NCBI GenBank assembly: GCA_964580215.1
Contig: CAZOJT010000014.1
Coordinates: forward strand, 1 to 64,000
Direction of reading: 5' to 3'
DNA: 64,000 nt
Source: SM23-73-3 sp964580215
GTDB lineage: Bacteria; Zixibacteria; MSB-5A5; SM1-73
A model generated the notes under the pieces. The model saw only the letters and a list, made by a program, of their open reading frames with translations. It was not told the origin of the DNA and ran no database searches. How positions within the stretch are numbered: position 1 is the stretch's first letter; every line of letters starts with the position of its first letter. Shown here piece after piece: positions 1 through 8,556 of this stretch. Position numbers and translations under genes: made by a program.

Positions 1-155
1 TAGCTACCGGGGGAACCATCCAAGCCACCTGCAAATTGATTGAGAAGTTGGGGGGAGAGGTGACAGGAATCTTGGTTATGATAGAGCTGGGATTCTTGAA
101 TGGCAGAGATAAGCTAAAAGACTACGATCTTTTCACTTTGCTCAGATATGATTAA
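1..155 (+). CDS. apt: adenine phosphoribosyltransferase, C-terminal part (5' end outside window)
   Basis: Reading in frame from base 3, the sequence opens inside the PRPP-binding loop (ATGGT) and ends at a TAA at 153-155. About 50 codons are visible. The order PRPP loop, helix, LGGEVTGILVMIELGFL strand, NGRDKL, then a short DLFTLLRYD tail is the standard C-terminus of Apt, which makes AMP from adenine and PRPP in purine salvage. The start and the catalytic core lie outside the window. An NCS2-type purine permease lies in the same window at 59.1 kb, which fits purine scavenging, but the two are not linked. The family assignment is good; a related type I phosphoribosyltransferase is the only real alternative. 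Confidence 0.85.
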   Translation, partial: ATGGTIQATCKLIEKLGGEVTGILVMIELGFLNGRDKLKDYDLFTLLRYD

Positions 156-164
156 GAGCATGGT

Positions 165-216
165 AGGTCAAGCATGGCGAAGCCTGCTTGACAAAACAAA
201 GGGTTTGTCAACCTAC
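165..216. repeat. dispersed palindromic repeat, copy 1
   Basis: AGCATGGC.AAGCCTGCTTGAC is followed by a hairpin TTGACAAA (188-195) / TTTGTCAA (204-211). The same block recurs at 653-703, and a related hairpin lies at 53489-53512. It is a short non-coding dispersed element. Confidence 0.6.
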
Positions 217-326
217 AAAACTTTACTCTGATCAGGTATGAGTAGAGTGAATAAGAAAGAATAAAAGTCGAGTGAGTTTGGGTGGGGTTAAATCATATGG
301 GTTATACTGTGCAAAAACCCTGACTG

Positions 327-647
327 GTGGGATTAAACTTGGACACTGAAACTTTAATTCTGATCAGCGTCGCCTTCTGGGGGATTATCTTTGGGTCCTT
401 TTGTGCTTTCCTGGCTAAACAGAAAAACAGAGATACCGGAGCTTGGTTTATTTTAGGTTTTTTATTTTCGCTAATTGCGTTGATAGTAATTGCCGCTTCG
501 CCTATCCGAGAAAAGAAAATCGAGGCAGAAGTTTACGAGAAACCCTTGCCTACATCAAAAGGTGAAAAAATTGTTCTTCGCATTGTTTTGATACTCGGAC
601 TGTTGGCTTTAGCGGTAGCTATTGCAATAAACATTTTGCAGAAATAA
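327..647 (+). CDS. small three-helix membrane protein of unknown function
   Basis: A 106-residue ORF with a GTG start at 327; a TTG four codons later is an alternative, and no clear ribosome site decides between them. It has three hydrophobic segments at about residues 9-29, 40-58 and 82-103. Between the first two is a polar loop (KQKNRDTGAW), and an acidic/basic stretch (IREKKIEAEVYEKP) follows the second. The order of a glycine-rich first helix, a short KxxxxGxW loop and a second helix ending in P plus charged residues is common in small phage-shock or superinfection-type membrane proteins, but I cannot assign a function. It lies between the apt tail and a repeat-rich gap and looks like a separate unit. 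Confidence 0.6.
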   Translation: MGLNLDTETLILISVAFWGIIFGSFCAFLAKQKNRDTGAWFILGFLFSLIALIVIAASPIREKKIEAEVYEKPLPTSKGEKIVLRIVLILGLLALAVAIAINILQK

Positions 648-1016
648 GCATAGGTTCAGCATGGCAAAGCCTGCTTGACAGCAACAAAGGATTTGTCAAC
701 CACCCCGACAATGTTGGGGATGGTTGACCTACTACAAAACCGGGCTTCGCTTGACGTTGGTGTTCTTCACTAACAGAAGGTAGAAAGTGGATGAAGAACG
801 TCTCCCTGGAGCAACATAAATGGAGTGTATCGGCTTGCTGATTCAACGGTGTTACAGAGGCACAATGAAGCTTGTGCATTCCCCTTGGTTGGTAACGGAC
901 GCTCTCGTCCGCTACCATCGTTCTCTCGTCACGGACGAGGCGTCCGTGACGAACAAAGAGGGGTGGGGAGGGGAACCATGAACAGTGAACCGTGAACTAT
1001 TAACTGAATTAAACGC
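648..1016. other. intergenic stretch with dispersed hairpins
   Basis: No gene is supported. It carries the second copy of the AGCATGGC.AAGCC/TTGACA hairpin element (653-703), then paired stems around GTAACGGACG/CGTCCG and GTCACGGACG/CGTCCGTGAC (890-950). The only long ORF, on the minus strand, has no family features and is probably chance. Confidence 0.5.
653..703. repeat. dispersed palindromic repeat, copy 2
   Basis: Near-identical to 165-216: CAGCATGGCAAAGCCTGCTT followed by TTGACA ... TTTGTCAA (675-699). Confidence 0.6.
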
Positions 1017-1091
1017 GCCCCCGTAGCTCAGTTAGGATAGAGCAGTGGTTTCCTAAACCATTGGTCGCCCGTTCGAGTCGGGCCGGGGGTA
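1017..1091 (+). tRNA. tRNA-Arg (anticodon CCT)
   Basis: A full cloverleaf can be folded by eye. The acceptor stem is GCCCCCG (1017-1023) with CGGGGGT (1084-1090), and the discriminator A is at 1091. The D arm is GCTC...GAGC. The anticodon stem GTGGT/ACCAT encloses loop TTCCTAA with anticodon CCT at 1052-1054. The T arm is GCCCG TTCGAGT CGGGC (1067-1083). The first acceptor pair is G-U. No CCA is encoded. CCT reads AGG, an arginine codon. Confidence 0.93.
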
Positions 1092-1429
1092 TTTAAAGCG
1101 GTTCATGGTTCGTAGTTCATAGTTCATAGTTCAAAAGGGAAAAGGACAATGGGTTTTTAAACTCGTTGGCTTTATTTTCATGGCGAAAATGATTGAAGAT
1201 GATGCATAGATGGGCATAGAGTCACCGAAACCTCTGAGCTGTAGAAAAACCTCTTGTGTAGTTGCTCGATTCATCGAGCGGAGAATAAGCCCAATAAATT
1301 GGGCAACTACGGTATGAACCATATGGACATGCCGAGGAAAACAGACCTCATTTTTTTGGCAGACAGCGTGATTCTATTCCCTTGTTCGGGATACAATCCC
1401 GAACACCTCTGTGTGGAGTGTAGAACCAG

Positions 1430-1459
1430 AACCTAACTTAAGTTAGGTTTGGCTTTTTT
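1430..1459 (+). terminator. rho-independent terminator-like hairpin
   Basis: A perfect 20-bp palindrome AACCTAACTTAAGTTAGGTT at 1430-1449 is followed by TGGCTTTTTT. There is no gene immediately upstream apart from tRNA-Arg 340 bp away, so it may belong to a repeat element. Confidence 0.4.
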
Positions 1460-1885
1460 CTGAAATGTGTAGGGGCGCGCCTCTGTGTCCGCCCGAACTT
1501 TGGGACGATGGAATAACATCGCCCATACAGGAGTCCTTCGGGATATAATCCCGAACGCCTCCATGTGAACGGAGTTTGTCTCCGACGAGAAAGCTCACAC
1601 CGTGTCAATGATAGTAGATCCTGCCCAAAATAATGTTGACTAAAAGGGATAGTGTGTTATATTAAAAATAGAGAGATTTGCGCAATTGCCTGGGGATCTT
1701 CCTGTTGAAGTTTCTCCGGCGGTTATGCTTAACCAAACGCTTGGGGCTGGTTTTCAAAGCTTTTTGTGGATGTTGTGGCCAAGTAGGTATCGGCAAAAGA
1801 GATTAGTTTGACAAGCTGCCATAAACAGCGGGAATGATAACTTCCTTGGTGAGCATTCATTGGTCTTTGGATTTAATGAATGGAT

Positions 1886-1963
1886 GGTCAACGGATTGAA
1901 CGGATTAAGCCGGTCAGCGGATTGAGCGGATTAAACTGGTCAACGGATTGAGCGGATTAAACG
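1886..1963. repeat. three tandem 26-bp repeats
   Basis: The units are at 1886-1911, 1912-1937 and 1938-1963. Each starts GGTCAACGGATTGA or GGTCAGCGGATTGA and ends GCGGATTAA plus two to three bases. The last unit abuts the ribosome site of the next gene. Related single copies occur at 3497-3515 and, inverted, near 32383-32443. Confidence 0.8.
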
Positions 1964-1986
1964 GATGTCAAAATAAGGAGAGAAAA

Positions 1987-3483
1987 ATGAAAAAGACGTT
2001 AGTGATTATTCTCACCGTAGGGTTGGTCGTTTTAATCAGCGGTGGCCTTTGGGGTCAGTCCGATTTTGATTATAAAAAGGTGAACCTGCTTCGATGGATG
2101 GACCCTTACAGAAATCCGACAACCTATCAGGAATACCAGGAGAGTCGACACTTCGCCACAGAGTTTAATGCCAGATGCGTCTTTTCTGGCAATAAGGGTG
2201 ACACCCCCATCTGTATCGTAATCAACAATCTTTTACAACCTTTGATTCAAAGCTCCTTTTCCGTGTTTCTTGAGGATCTGGAATATGAAGGTTACACTCC
2301 CAATGTTTACACCGCGATCAACAACGGGGATGAAACTGCCCTTAGGGACATATTGATCTCCGAATGGAACAGTCGTAACATAGTCAGCGCCATACTAATT
2401 GGTGATCTGCCCATCTCTTGGTATGAGATGACCGAGCCACCTGATTGGGGCGGGGCACATGTGGAGTTTCCCATCGACCTTTTCTTTATGGACCTGGATG
2501 GAAATTGGATTGATCAGGATCATGATGGGCTTTATGAAGATCATCAGGACGGTGCTGGAGATATGCAGGCGGATATATGGGTGGGGAGGCTTTTGGCTTT
2601 AAACCTCACTGAAAACGGTGCCTCTGAGATTGCCATGATGAACAACTATTTTGATAAGAATCACCGCTATCGATCCGGAGAGTTCAGACTTTTAGATAAA
2701 GCATTAGCCTATATGGATAACGACTGGTGCATGTATGGATGGGAGGATGAGGTGGCTTTAGCTTATCCCACAACAGATGCGGTTACCGATCTTTACCAAA
2801 CCAACCGGGAGGACTACATCCAAAGGGTGAGAGAAACCACCAATAATCGATATGAGAACTTGCTTATTACCTCCCATTCATCCCCTTGGGCACACTATCT
2901 TTATTGGGGAACCGGACCTTACGACTATTCACTCTTTTATAATTATGAGATAGAACAGATAGATGTTCAGGTTCTCTTCTATAACCTTTTTGCCTGTTCA
3001 AATTGCCGATATGTGGAAGAAGATGACATGGGGAATTGGTATATTTTTCAGAGCACCTACGGTCTTTTGTCGGTCGGCTCCACCAAAACCGGGAGCATGT
3101 TGTGCTTTGATGATTACTATGAACCGTTGGGAGACGGTGCAACGTTCGGAGAAGCTTTTCTTTCGTGGTGCATAAACGACATCGAGACCTGTGCCGAAGA
3201 TGAGTCCCGTCCCTGGTTTTACGGGATGACCCTTTTGGGCGATCCCACCCTTAAGCTCTCCAGGTTTATGCGCAATCCCACCGGAGATGTAACTGAGGAT
3301 GGATTGATAGATCTTGCGGATGTATTATTTTTAATAAATTATCTTTATAAAGGAGGCACTGCGCCCGATCCATTAAGATTAGGTGATCCGACCGCAGACT
3401 GTGCGGTGGATATTGCTGACGTGCTCTTTCTGATAAACTACCTTTATAAAGCTGGACCTGCACCTGGGAGGGGATGTGCCTAG
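1987..3483 (+). CDS. secreted C25 (gingipain-like) cysteine peptidase with dockerin pair
   Basis: The start is the ATG at 1987, preceded by AAGGAG; the upstream in-frame codon at 1948 has no ribosome site. The protein is 498 residues with a signal peptide at 1-23. The core resembles the caspase-like C25 fold: an IGDLP strand, acidic DLDGNWIDQDHDG and an IWVGRLL strand. A probable catalytic His (ITSHSS, about residue 297) and Cys (LFACSN, about 337) follow. The region ends with TLLGDPTLKL, typical of C25-like proteins. Two dockerin-type calcium-binding repeats (GDVTEDGLIDLADVLF and GDPTADCAVDIADVLF) close the protein. It probably acts at the cell surface as an Arg/Lys-type or self-processing peptidase. 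The catalytic dyad is read by eye; specificity is unknown. It precedes a dockerin-bearing subtilase on the same strand. Confidence 0.8.
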   Translation: MKKTLVIILTVGLVVLISGGLWGQSDFDYKKVNLLRWMDPYRNPTTYQEYQESRHFATEFNARCVFSGNKGDTPICIVINNLLQPLIQSSFSVFLEDLEYEGYTPNVYTAINNGDETALRDILISEWNSRNIVSAILIGDLPISWYEMTEPPDWGGAHVEFPIDLFFMDLDGNWIDQDHDGLYEDHQDGAGDMQADIWVGRLLALNLTENGASEIAMMNNYFDKNHRYRSGEFRLLDKALAYMDNDWCMYGWEDEVALAYPTTDAVTDLYQTNREDYIQRVRETTNNRYENLLITSHSSPWAHYLYWGTGPYDYSLFYNYEIEQIDVQVLFYNLFACSNCRYVEEDDMGNWYIFQSTYGLLSVGSTKTGSMLCFDDYYEPLGDGATFGEAFLSWCINDIETCAEDESRPWFYGMTLLGDPTLKLSRFMRNPTGDVTEDGLIDLADVLFLINYLYKGGTAPDPLRLGDPTADCAVDIADVLFLINYLYKAGPAPGRGCA

Positions 3484-3922
3484 TGCTGTGTCTGGTGTCA
3501 ACGGATTGAACGGATATGTTTTAAATTAAAAGGATGAATTCATGGAAGTTGTTATTTTTGCACATAGCATCAAAGAATGCCCTTGTTCGTTATGGACCAG
3601 GCTGACTAAGAATTGTCATTCTGACCCATATGGGGAAGAATCTCGCTTCCCAACCCGCATAAAACCAAGATTCTTCACTCCGCTTCGCTCCGTTCAGAAT
3701 GACACAATTGGAGTTCTCGGTTACCCTGGGACACCTTGACCCGGATGGAGATGTAGTAAGGTAACAGATTCACCATGAACGAACCTGAGCGTCCGTTGCC
3801 AACAAGGAGGATGAGCGTCCGGTGAATATCGAGCAAAAGATTTTTTTTGCTAACGCTTCATTTTTCGACATTGTTGACGTTTAATTGTATAGAGGGTTGT
3901 TCTTATAGAAACTGGAGGTGCC
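3484..3922. other. intergenic stretch with an inverted-repeat element
   Basis: No gene is supported. A single GTCAACGGATTGAACGGAT unit follows the stop codon. An inverted-repeat element occupies 3609-3712, and an AT-rich stretch with TTGACG near 3877 may hold the promoter of the next gene. Confidence 0.45.
3609..3712. repeat. MITE-like inverted repeat
   Basis: The outer arms are AATTGTCATTCTGA (3611-3624) and TCAGAATGACACAATT (3694-3709), with inner arms GAAGAATCT and AGATTCTTC. The layout is a non-coding inverted-repeat element of about 100 bp. Confidence 0.65.
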
Positions 3923-5506
3923 ATGAAAAGAAGAATAGTGATCTTTGCTTTAATTGGCATAATCTTTTTAGCTACGCCTCTTTATTCAGCATCATTCAAT
4001 GGGAAAAAGATTTTAAAACGAATTTGGATGGGGAAAGAGGTTGAATGTGTAGAAGGAGAGATTTTATTCAAGACGAAGCCAGGGGTTAAGCTGAATGAGG
4101 TGGAGCTACTTTTTAGAAAGAACAGAGCAAAGTTGGCGGAAGGGCCTGACCAACTGGGAATGGGTAGATTGGAGTTGCCCTCCTCTGTTGACATCTTTGG
4201 GGTGATGGAGAATCTGAATTCCAGCGATTTGATTGAGTTCGCTGAGCCGAACATGATTGATAAAGCCTTCTATCCCCCTAACGATTATTACTTCGCAAAC
4301 GAATCCCAGTGGGGGCTTTATAATTACGGGCAGATGCCGCCGGGGGGGACTCCAGGTGCAGATATTAACGCCTCGGCTGCCTGGGACATTTCTCCAGGGA
4401 GTTCGGACATTTTGATCGCCATTCTGGATTCAGGCATACCCATGTGGTCGGCTTTCCTTATTCATCCGGATTTGAATGATACCAGCAGGTACGTGCTGGG
4501 TGAAGATATTGTGGGGGATGGGGAGTGGGTGAAAGACAACTATGGGCATGGGACGCATGTTTTGGGGATCATAGCCGCCATGACCAACAATGAGGAGGGG
4601 GTAGCAGGGGTGGATTGGAATTGTCGGATTTTGATCAATCAGGTATTCAATAGCTCGGGAGTTGGGACCCATAATACCTTCAAATATGGGGTCCTTCATG
4701 CGGTGGACTATGGTGCCCGGGTGATCAACTACAGTGGCGGTGGATCAGCTTCCCATACCAAAGAAGAGGCGGTCAAATACGCCGATAGCAATAACGTGCT
4801 TTTGGTCTCCGCCGCTGGTAACGGACTCGGTGGTTCGGTTCTATATCCTGCTCACTATGCTGACAACTATCTTAATGTTATAGCCGTGTCAGCCACCACC
4901 TGTGACGATCAGTTAGCTAGCTATTCTAACTATGGTCCCTCCATATGCGTAGCCGCCCCTGGGGGTGGGGGCACTCCCTGGGATGCAAATGATATCGTCT
5001 CCACCACTCCCAATTATACAGTAACACTGAACGGATCACCTTATTATGTTACTCAGTATTACGGTTATATAGCAGGCACCTCTATGTCCTGTGGTATGGT
5101 CACCGGATTGGCTTCCCTTCTGCTCTCCATAGAGCCAAATTTCAACGCTTATGAGCTAAGAGAAATCATCGAAGAGAGCGCAGATCAGGTGGGAGACTAC
5201 ATGTATTACATAGAGACTGGAAAAAGCTTCGAGTTGGGTCATGGACGGATCAATTGTTACAATGCTTTAGTTCTGGCATCCGGGTATACCTATGTTTATG
5301 GAGATGCAGACGGCGATGGTATCATCACCCTGGGAGATTTGTTGTTTATTCTCAATTACCTTTATAAAGGTGGTCCGCCTCCTGATCCTCTTTCTGCTGG
5401 TGATCCTAACGGAGACTGCACCATCAACTTAGGGGATGTGCTCTACCTAGCTAACTATCTTTATCGCAGGGGACCCCCCTTAAAGAGAGGTTGCGTGGGG
5501 GAATAA
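3923..5506 (+). CDS. secreted S8 subtilisin-like serine protease with dockerin pair
   Basis: A 527-residue protein; the ATG at 3923 follows GGAGG at a good distance. The signal peptide is about 1-23. An inhibitor-like propeptide occupies about 45-110 (the segment ends FAEPNM, as in many S8 propeptides). The catalytic triad is visible: Asp169 in AILDSG, His209 in YGHGTHV, Ser387 in GTSMS, with the oxyanion Asn300 in SAAGN. Two dockerin-type repeats (GDADGDGIITLGDLLF and GDPNGDCTINLGDVLY) form the C-terminus. It probably acts as an extracellular endopeptidase attached to the surface through the dockerin. The gene stands alone on this strand, after the dockerin-bearing C25-like gene. Confidence 0.92.
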   Translation: MKRRIVIFALIGIIFLATPLYSASFNGKKILKRIWMGKEVECVEGEILFKTKPGVKLNEVELLFRKNRAKLAEGPDQLGMGRLELPSSVDIFGVMENLNSSDLIEFAEPNMIDKAFYPPNDYYFANESQWGLYNYGQMPPGGTPGADINASAAWDISPGSSDILIAILDSGIPMWSAFLIHPDLNDTSRYVLGEDIVGDGEWVKDNYGHGTHVLGIIAAMTNNEEGVAGVDWNCRILINQVFNSSGVGTHNTFKYGVLHAVDYGARVINYSGGGSASHTKEEAVKYADSNNVLLVSAAGNGLGGSVLYPAHYADNYLNVIAVSATTCDDQLASYSNYGPSICVAAPGGGGTPWDANDIVSTTPNYTVTLNGSPYYVTQYYGYIAGTSMSCGMVTGLASLLLSIEPNFNAYELREIIEESADQVGDYMYYIETGKSFELGHGRINCYNALVLASGYTYVYGDADGDGIITLGDLLFILNYLYKGGPPPDPLSAGDPNGDCTINLGDVLYLANYLYRRGPPLKRGCVGE

Positions 5507-5528
5507 GGAAGTTCATCTGAGTAGGCGA

Positions 5529-5912
5529 TTAGGTGGTTTGTTTTCTGCTTTCTTCGTGTTCTTTCCTTTTTATCTCTTTTTCTCTGTTCATCAGAAAAAT
5601 ACCAGTTCCAATTATCAGACCAGCCAAGATTATAACACCCCATCGGTTCATGGAAGGAGCTTGATATGGATTGCCCCCACAGCCAAGTGCTGGCTGACAA
5701 TCGGGAGGATGATTGCAACCCACAATTTGAGACCAGCTTGTTCCATATTCATTATGTGCTCCCACCGCATAACCATATTTACCGGTACAGCAATTGGAAA
5801 CAGGATATTCTACCACATTTTGTTGTGTCAGGACTAGGTCCTGACACAACTTTGAATCTGGTTTTCTACTGCTCAGGGGGAAACCAGCAGCATTCAGGGC
5901 AATAACCACCAC
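5529..5912 (-). pseudogene. remnant C-terminus of a surface protein: FN3-like tail plus sorting-signal-like anchor
   Basis: The last ~90 residues of this reading frame look real. A fibronectin-type ending (YGYAVGAHNEYGTSWSQIVG) is followed by a tripartite tail: APSMNRWG, a hydrophobic helix (VIILAGLIIGTGIFLM) and a basic stretch (NREKEIKRK). That is the shape of IPTL/PEP-CTERM-type sorting signals. The frame has no sensible start. It overlaps the stop of the neighbouring dockerin protein in another frame, and a near-perfect palindrome (TTGTGTCAGGA/TCCTGACACAA, about 5821-5847) sits at its upstream edge. I read it as the 3' end of a gene whose front was lost or replaced. It could also be a short coupled gene. 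Confidence 0.45.
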
Positions 5913-8502
5913 GGTAAAAGTAGGCTATTAGATAAGTTAAATCCCCCAGATTGATCTGGCAATCATTATTTGCATCACCTCGTTCAATCGGATCTTCAGG
6001 GGGAAGTCCCCCCTTGTACAAATAACTTATAAGGTAAAGCACATCTCCCAAATCTATTATCAAATCATCATTTGCATCCCCACAAAGGCAGGAGTATTCT
6101 GGGTCAAAGACTTCAACATGGTAATGTGCCAAGGTGTCACCTCCATGGTTATCGCAGACGTCAACGAACAATTGATCTTGGTTCCACCACACGTCGGGCG
6201 CTTGATAGATGACATAGTTTTCATAAGTGGTGCAGGCGGGCACAGGGTTCCCACCTACTATGAAATACCCATAATAACACCACCATACATAATGCAGGGG
6301 ATCTCCATCCGGATCATAGGCATCCAGCTCAATGGTCATCTGCTCGTTATGCTTGATGCAGTCACCACACTCCTCCTGAGGATACTTGCAGTGCAAATGC
6401 CCCGTAATCACTGGATCGTTGTTGCCGGGATCATCGACCCACTTGTATCTGCGGGGAACGTAGCCCTGACTAAGAAGGGTATCTGTATTATAATCAAGTC
6501 TTCTGCATTGTTTAGGGGTCGCTTCAATCACCGTCATCCATGAGTTAGGGATAGCCCACTGATAGAACATCCTCACATGTTTATGTTCTCCAGTAGACCT
6601 ATTCATTATGTCTCCTGGCTGAAGAGCATCTACTGTAATTTGATCAGACACATAAACAAGTGAAGATGTGGTGCGTCTGGCTGGTAATTCCCAGCATCTG
6701 GAAACCAAGCCAGAACAATCAACCCCCGTAGCCCAGTATGCATCTGCCTGCCCGCAGTTGTTGCTTGGTAAAGAGCCAGCACAAAGTCCGGCAGAAAGAT
6801 AAGTCAGAAAATCGGTATTTGGCTTATCCCAACCACCGTAACTGTACGCTTCTCCGGTATAATTTTGTCCCGGAGAAAAATCACAGGTCCAACTGAGGCA
6901 AGACCAATGGGGGTCAACATTATCATTTGAACAAGTCCAATTCACATTTACAAACTCTAAACCATGATTTATCATATCGGGCCGGCTGACTTGTTGAGGG
7001 GAAGGTGGGTTTTCCCAGGTTATATTCACCGGTCCATAGGTGTTATTGCTCTCGTTGCTTTCATGAATGTTCCCCCAATCGTTTGGCCATGAATCAACCA
7101 AACCCCACATACTCCAGGTCCCAGCGGAAGTGGAATGGGGAAGCTTGTAGAAATTGTAACATATCGTCTCTCCAGTGTCAAGCCAACAGCTTTCGTAAAA
7201 GTATTCTCCGGTAGCAGGAGGGGAAGGAGCGGAGGAGTCGTTTGCGAAGACATCCGTATAAAAGCAATCCATTACCGGCCCGGGTCCTTGGTTTTTTATC
7301 GTGATGGCGCCGTTGGTATGTTCAGTAATGACCAGCGAGTAATCGTCAAGCGTCAGGCTCTGCACAATCAAGTCCGGCAGAGGCTGAACCCAGTTTATGG
7401 TGATAGGACCCTTATGATTGTTGGCCTCGTTGGTTTCAACTACCCCCCCATCACAGTCGGCTAAACCATACATGTGCCAGGTTCCGGGTTCAGAGGAGGT
7501 GATATTGTAAAAAGTATGGCTCTCTGTCTTTCCAGAATCAAGGACATCGGTAGACCAGCCATCATCTTCTATGGTGTAAGTGTCAGGTGGAGAAGATAGG
7601 TTATAAAAAAGTCCGTTATAAAACCAACCATAAGCAGGACCTTTTCCTTGATTCTTTATTACCATAGTGACATCAATATAATCTCCCACGTTGGGATTAT
7701 AATTGGAAGCAGTAAGGCTTTGGACTATTAGATCGGGAGGGTCATGATACCAAATCTGAATCGACCAATAGTCGATGTAACCATCGTCTCCAGCACAACA
7801 ATCATAGCCCCACAGCTTCCAGGTTTGGTTCACTAACTCACCAATGAAAAAACTAATCATATATATGGTGGTATCGATATTATCCTGGGAGCCACCATAA
7901 TAATCCCACAAACGATACTCGTGTCCCAAGTCTTCATCGGTCAGATCGATAGCCAAATCACCCACGTAGGTATGAATAACCTCGAAGTGAACATCGATGC
8001 TGTAAACAGTGGCTCCTGCTGGTGTGGAGGAGATAGTGATGGGGCTGTAGACCCAAGCCTGGTAGGGAATGGAGTAATTCGTTCCGTTTTCCCCCCAAAC
8101 AACTCCTTTGTCCTCTTTTTCTCCTTCATAATCCGCCCAGACGGGCGGTCGTCTGACCGAACGCTTCTTTTCTATCCTTATTCCTTCCCTTTGTACCTCA
8201 AATTCTATCCCTGCTTGTTTCAATTGATCTATTTGATTAACAGAGACATCACAAACAGCTTCTCTTCGACTTAGCTCAGAGTCTTCGACATTTTCGGTCG
8301 GCTCACATTCCAAGCCTAATTTTTTCAGAATCTCCTCTTCTCTTTCAGTCTTGATTTTAACCTTTAATTGAACAACCTTTTGGATTTCAGCTTTATTTTT
8401 CCTTTCTAGAACATCGTCCTCTTGAGCCCAAATCTTAGAATTGGTAATTCCTATGATCGCGAGACTCATAACGACCAAAAATATTAAAGAGTTCCTTTTC
8501 AT
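5866..8502 (-). CDS. secreted multidomain protein: P-domain, CARDB x2, NlpC/P60-like, dockerin pair
   Basis: An 878-residue protein with a signal peptide at 1-26. In order: a charged N-terminal region (to ~135), a proprotein-convertase P-like beta domain (~145-260, including HTYVGDLAIDL), two CARDB-like domains each opening PDLIVQSLT (~262-375 and ~378-495), and an NlpC/P60-like peptidase region with Cys in VDCSGLV (~597) and His in EHKHVRMF (~641). Then comes a PKD/cadherin-like domain with CKYPQEECGDC and DPDGD, and finally two dockerin-type repeats. NlpC/P60 enzymes cut peptidoglycan stem peptides or related amides; here the target is unknown. It is the last gene of a minus-strand run starting at 12586. 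The CKYPQEECGDC domain is shared with the neighbouring amidase. Confidence 0.78.
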   Translation of the reverse strand: MKRNSLIFLVVMSLAIIGITNSKIWAQEDDVLERKNKAEIQKVVQLKVKIKTEREEEILKKLGLECEPTENVEDSELSRREAVCDVSVNQIDQLKQAGIEFEVQREGIRIEKKRSVRRPPVWADYEGEKEDKGVVWGENGTNYSIPYQAWVYSPITISSTPAGATVYSIDVHFEVIHTYVGDLAIDLTDEDLGHEYRLWDYYGGSQDNIDTTIYMISFFIGELVNQTWKLWGYDCCAGDDGYIDYWSIQIWYHDPPDLIVQSLTASNYNPNVGDYIDVTMVIKNQGKGPAYGWFYNGLFYNLSSPPDTYTIEDDGWSTDVLDSGKTESHTFYNITSSEPGTWHMYGLADCDGGVVETNEANNHKGPITINWVQPLPDLIVQSLTLDDYSLVITEHTNGAITIKNQGPGPVMDCFYTDVFANDSSAPSPPATGEYFYESCWLDTGETICYNFYKLPHSTSAGTWSMWGLVDSWPNDWGNIHESNESNNTYGPVNITWENPPSPQQVSRPDMINHGLEFVNVNWTCSNDNVDPHWSCLSWTCDFSPGQNYTGEAYSYGGWDKPNTDFLTYLSAGLCAGSLPSNNCGQADAYWATGVDCSGLVSRCWELPARRTTSSLVYVSDQITVDALQPGDIMNRSTGEHKHVRMFYQWAIPNSWMTVIEATPKQCRRLDYNTDTLLSQGYVPRRYKWVDDPGNNDPVITGHLHCKYPQEECGDCIKHNEQMTIELDAYDPDGDPLHYVWWCYYGYFIVGGNPVPACTTYENYVIYQAPDVWWNQDQLFVDVCDNHGGDTLAHYHVEVFDPEYSCLCGDANDDLIIDLGDVLYLISYLYKGGLPPEDPIERGDANNDCQINLGDLTYLIAYFYRGGYCPECCWFPPEQ

Positions 8503-8556
8503 GGTTTTCCCCTCCTAACTCTTTCACTTCCGATGTGAAACATTCATATGAATTTC

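Larger units (their letters stand above)
1092..1986. other. long intergenic stretch, repeats only
   Basis: No convincing gene. It contains a terminator-like hairpin (1430-1459), two copies of a GTTCGGGAT...ATCCCGAAC palindrome (about 1384-1402 and 1537-1556), AT-rich sequence with a weak TTGACT/TATATT promoter match near 1637-1664, and three tandem 26-bp repeats just before the next gene. Confidence 0.5.

Noticed and set aside
1669..1800. Possible gene fragment in the long gap before 1987
   Set aside because: Open frames exist but none shows a recognisable motif or start site.
5538..5837. Plus-strand frame opposite the sorting-signal remnant
   Set aside because: It is the antisense of a recognisable C-terminal tail and lacks family features.
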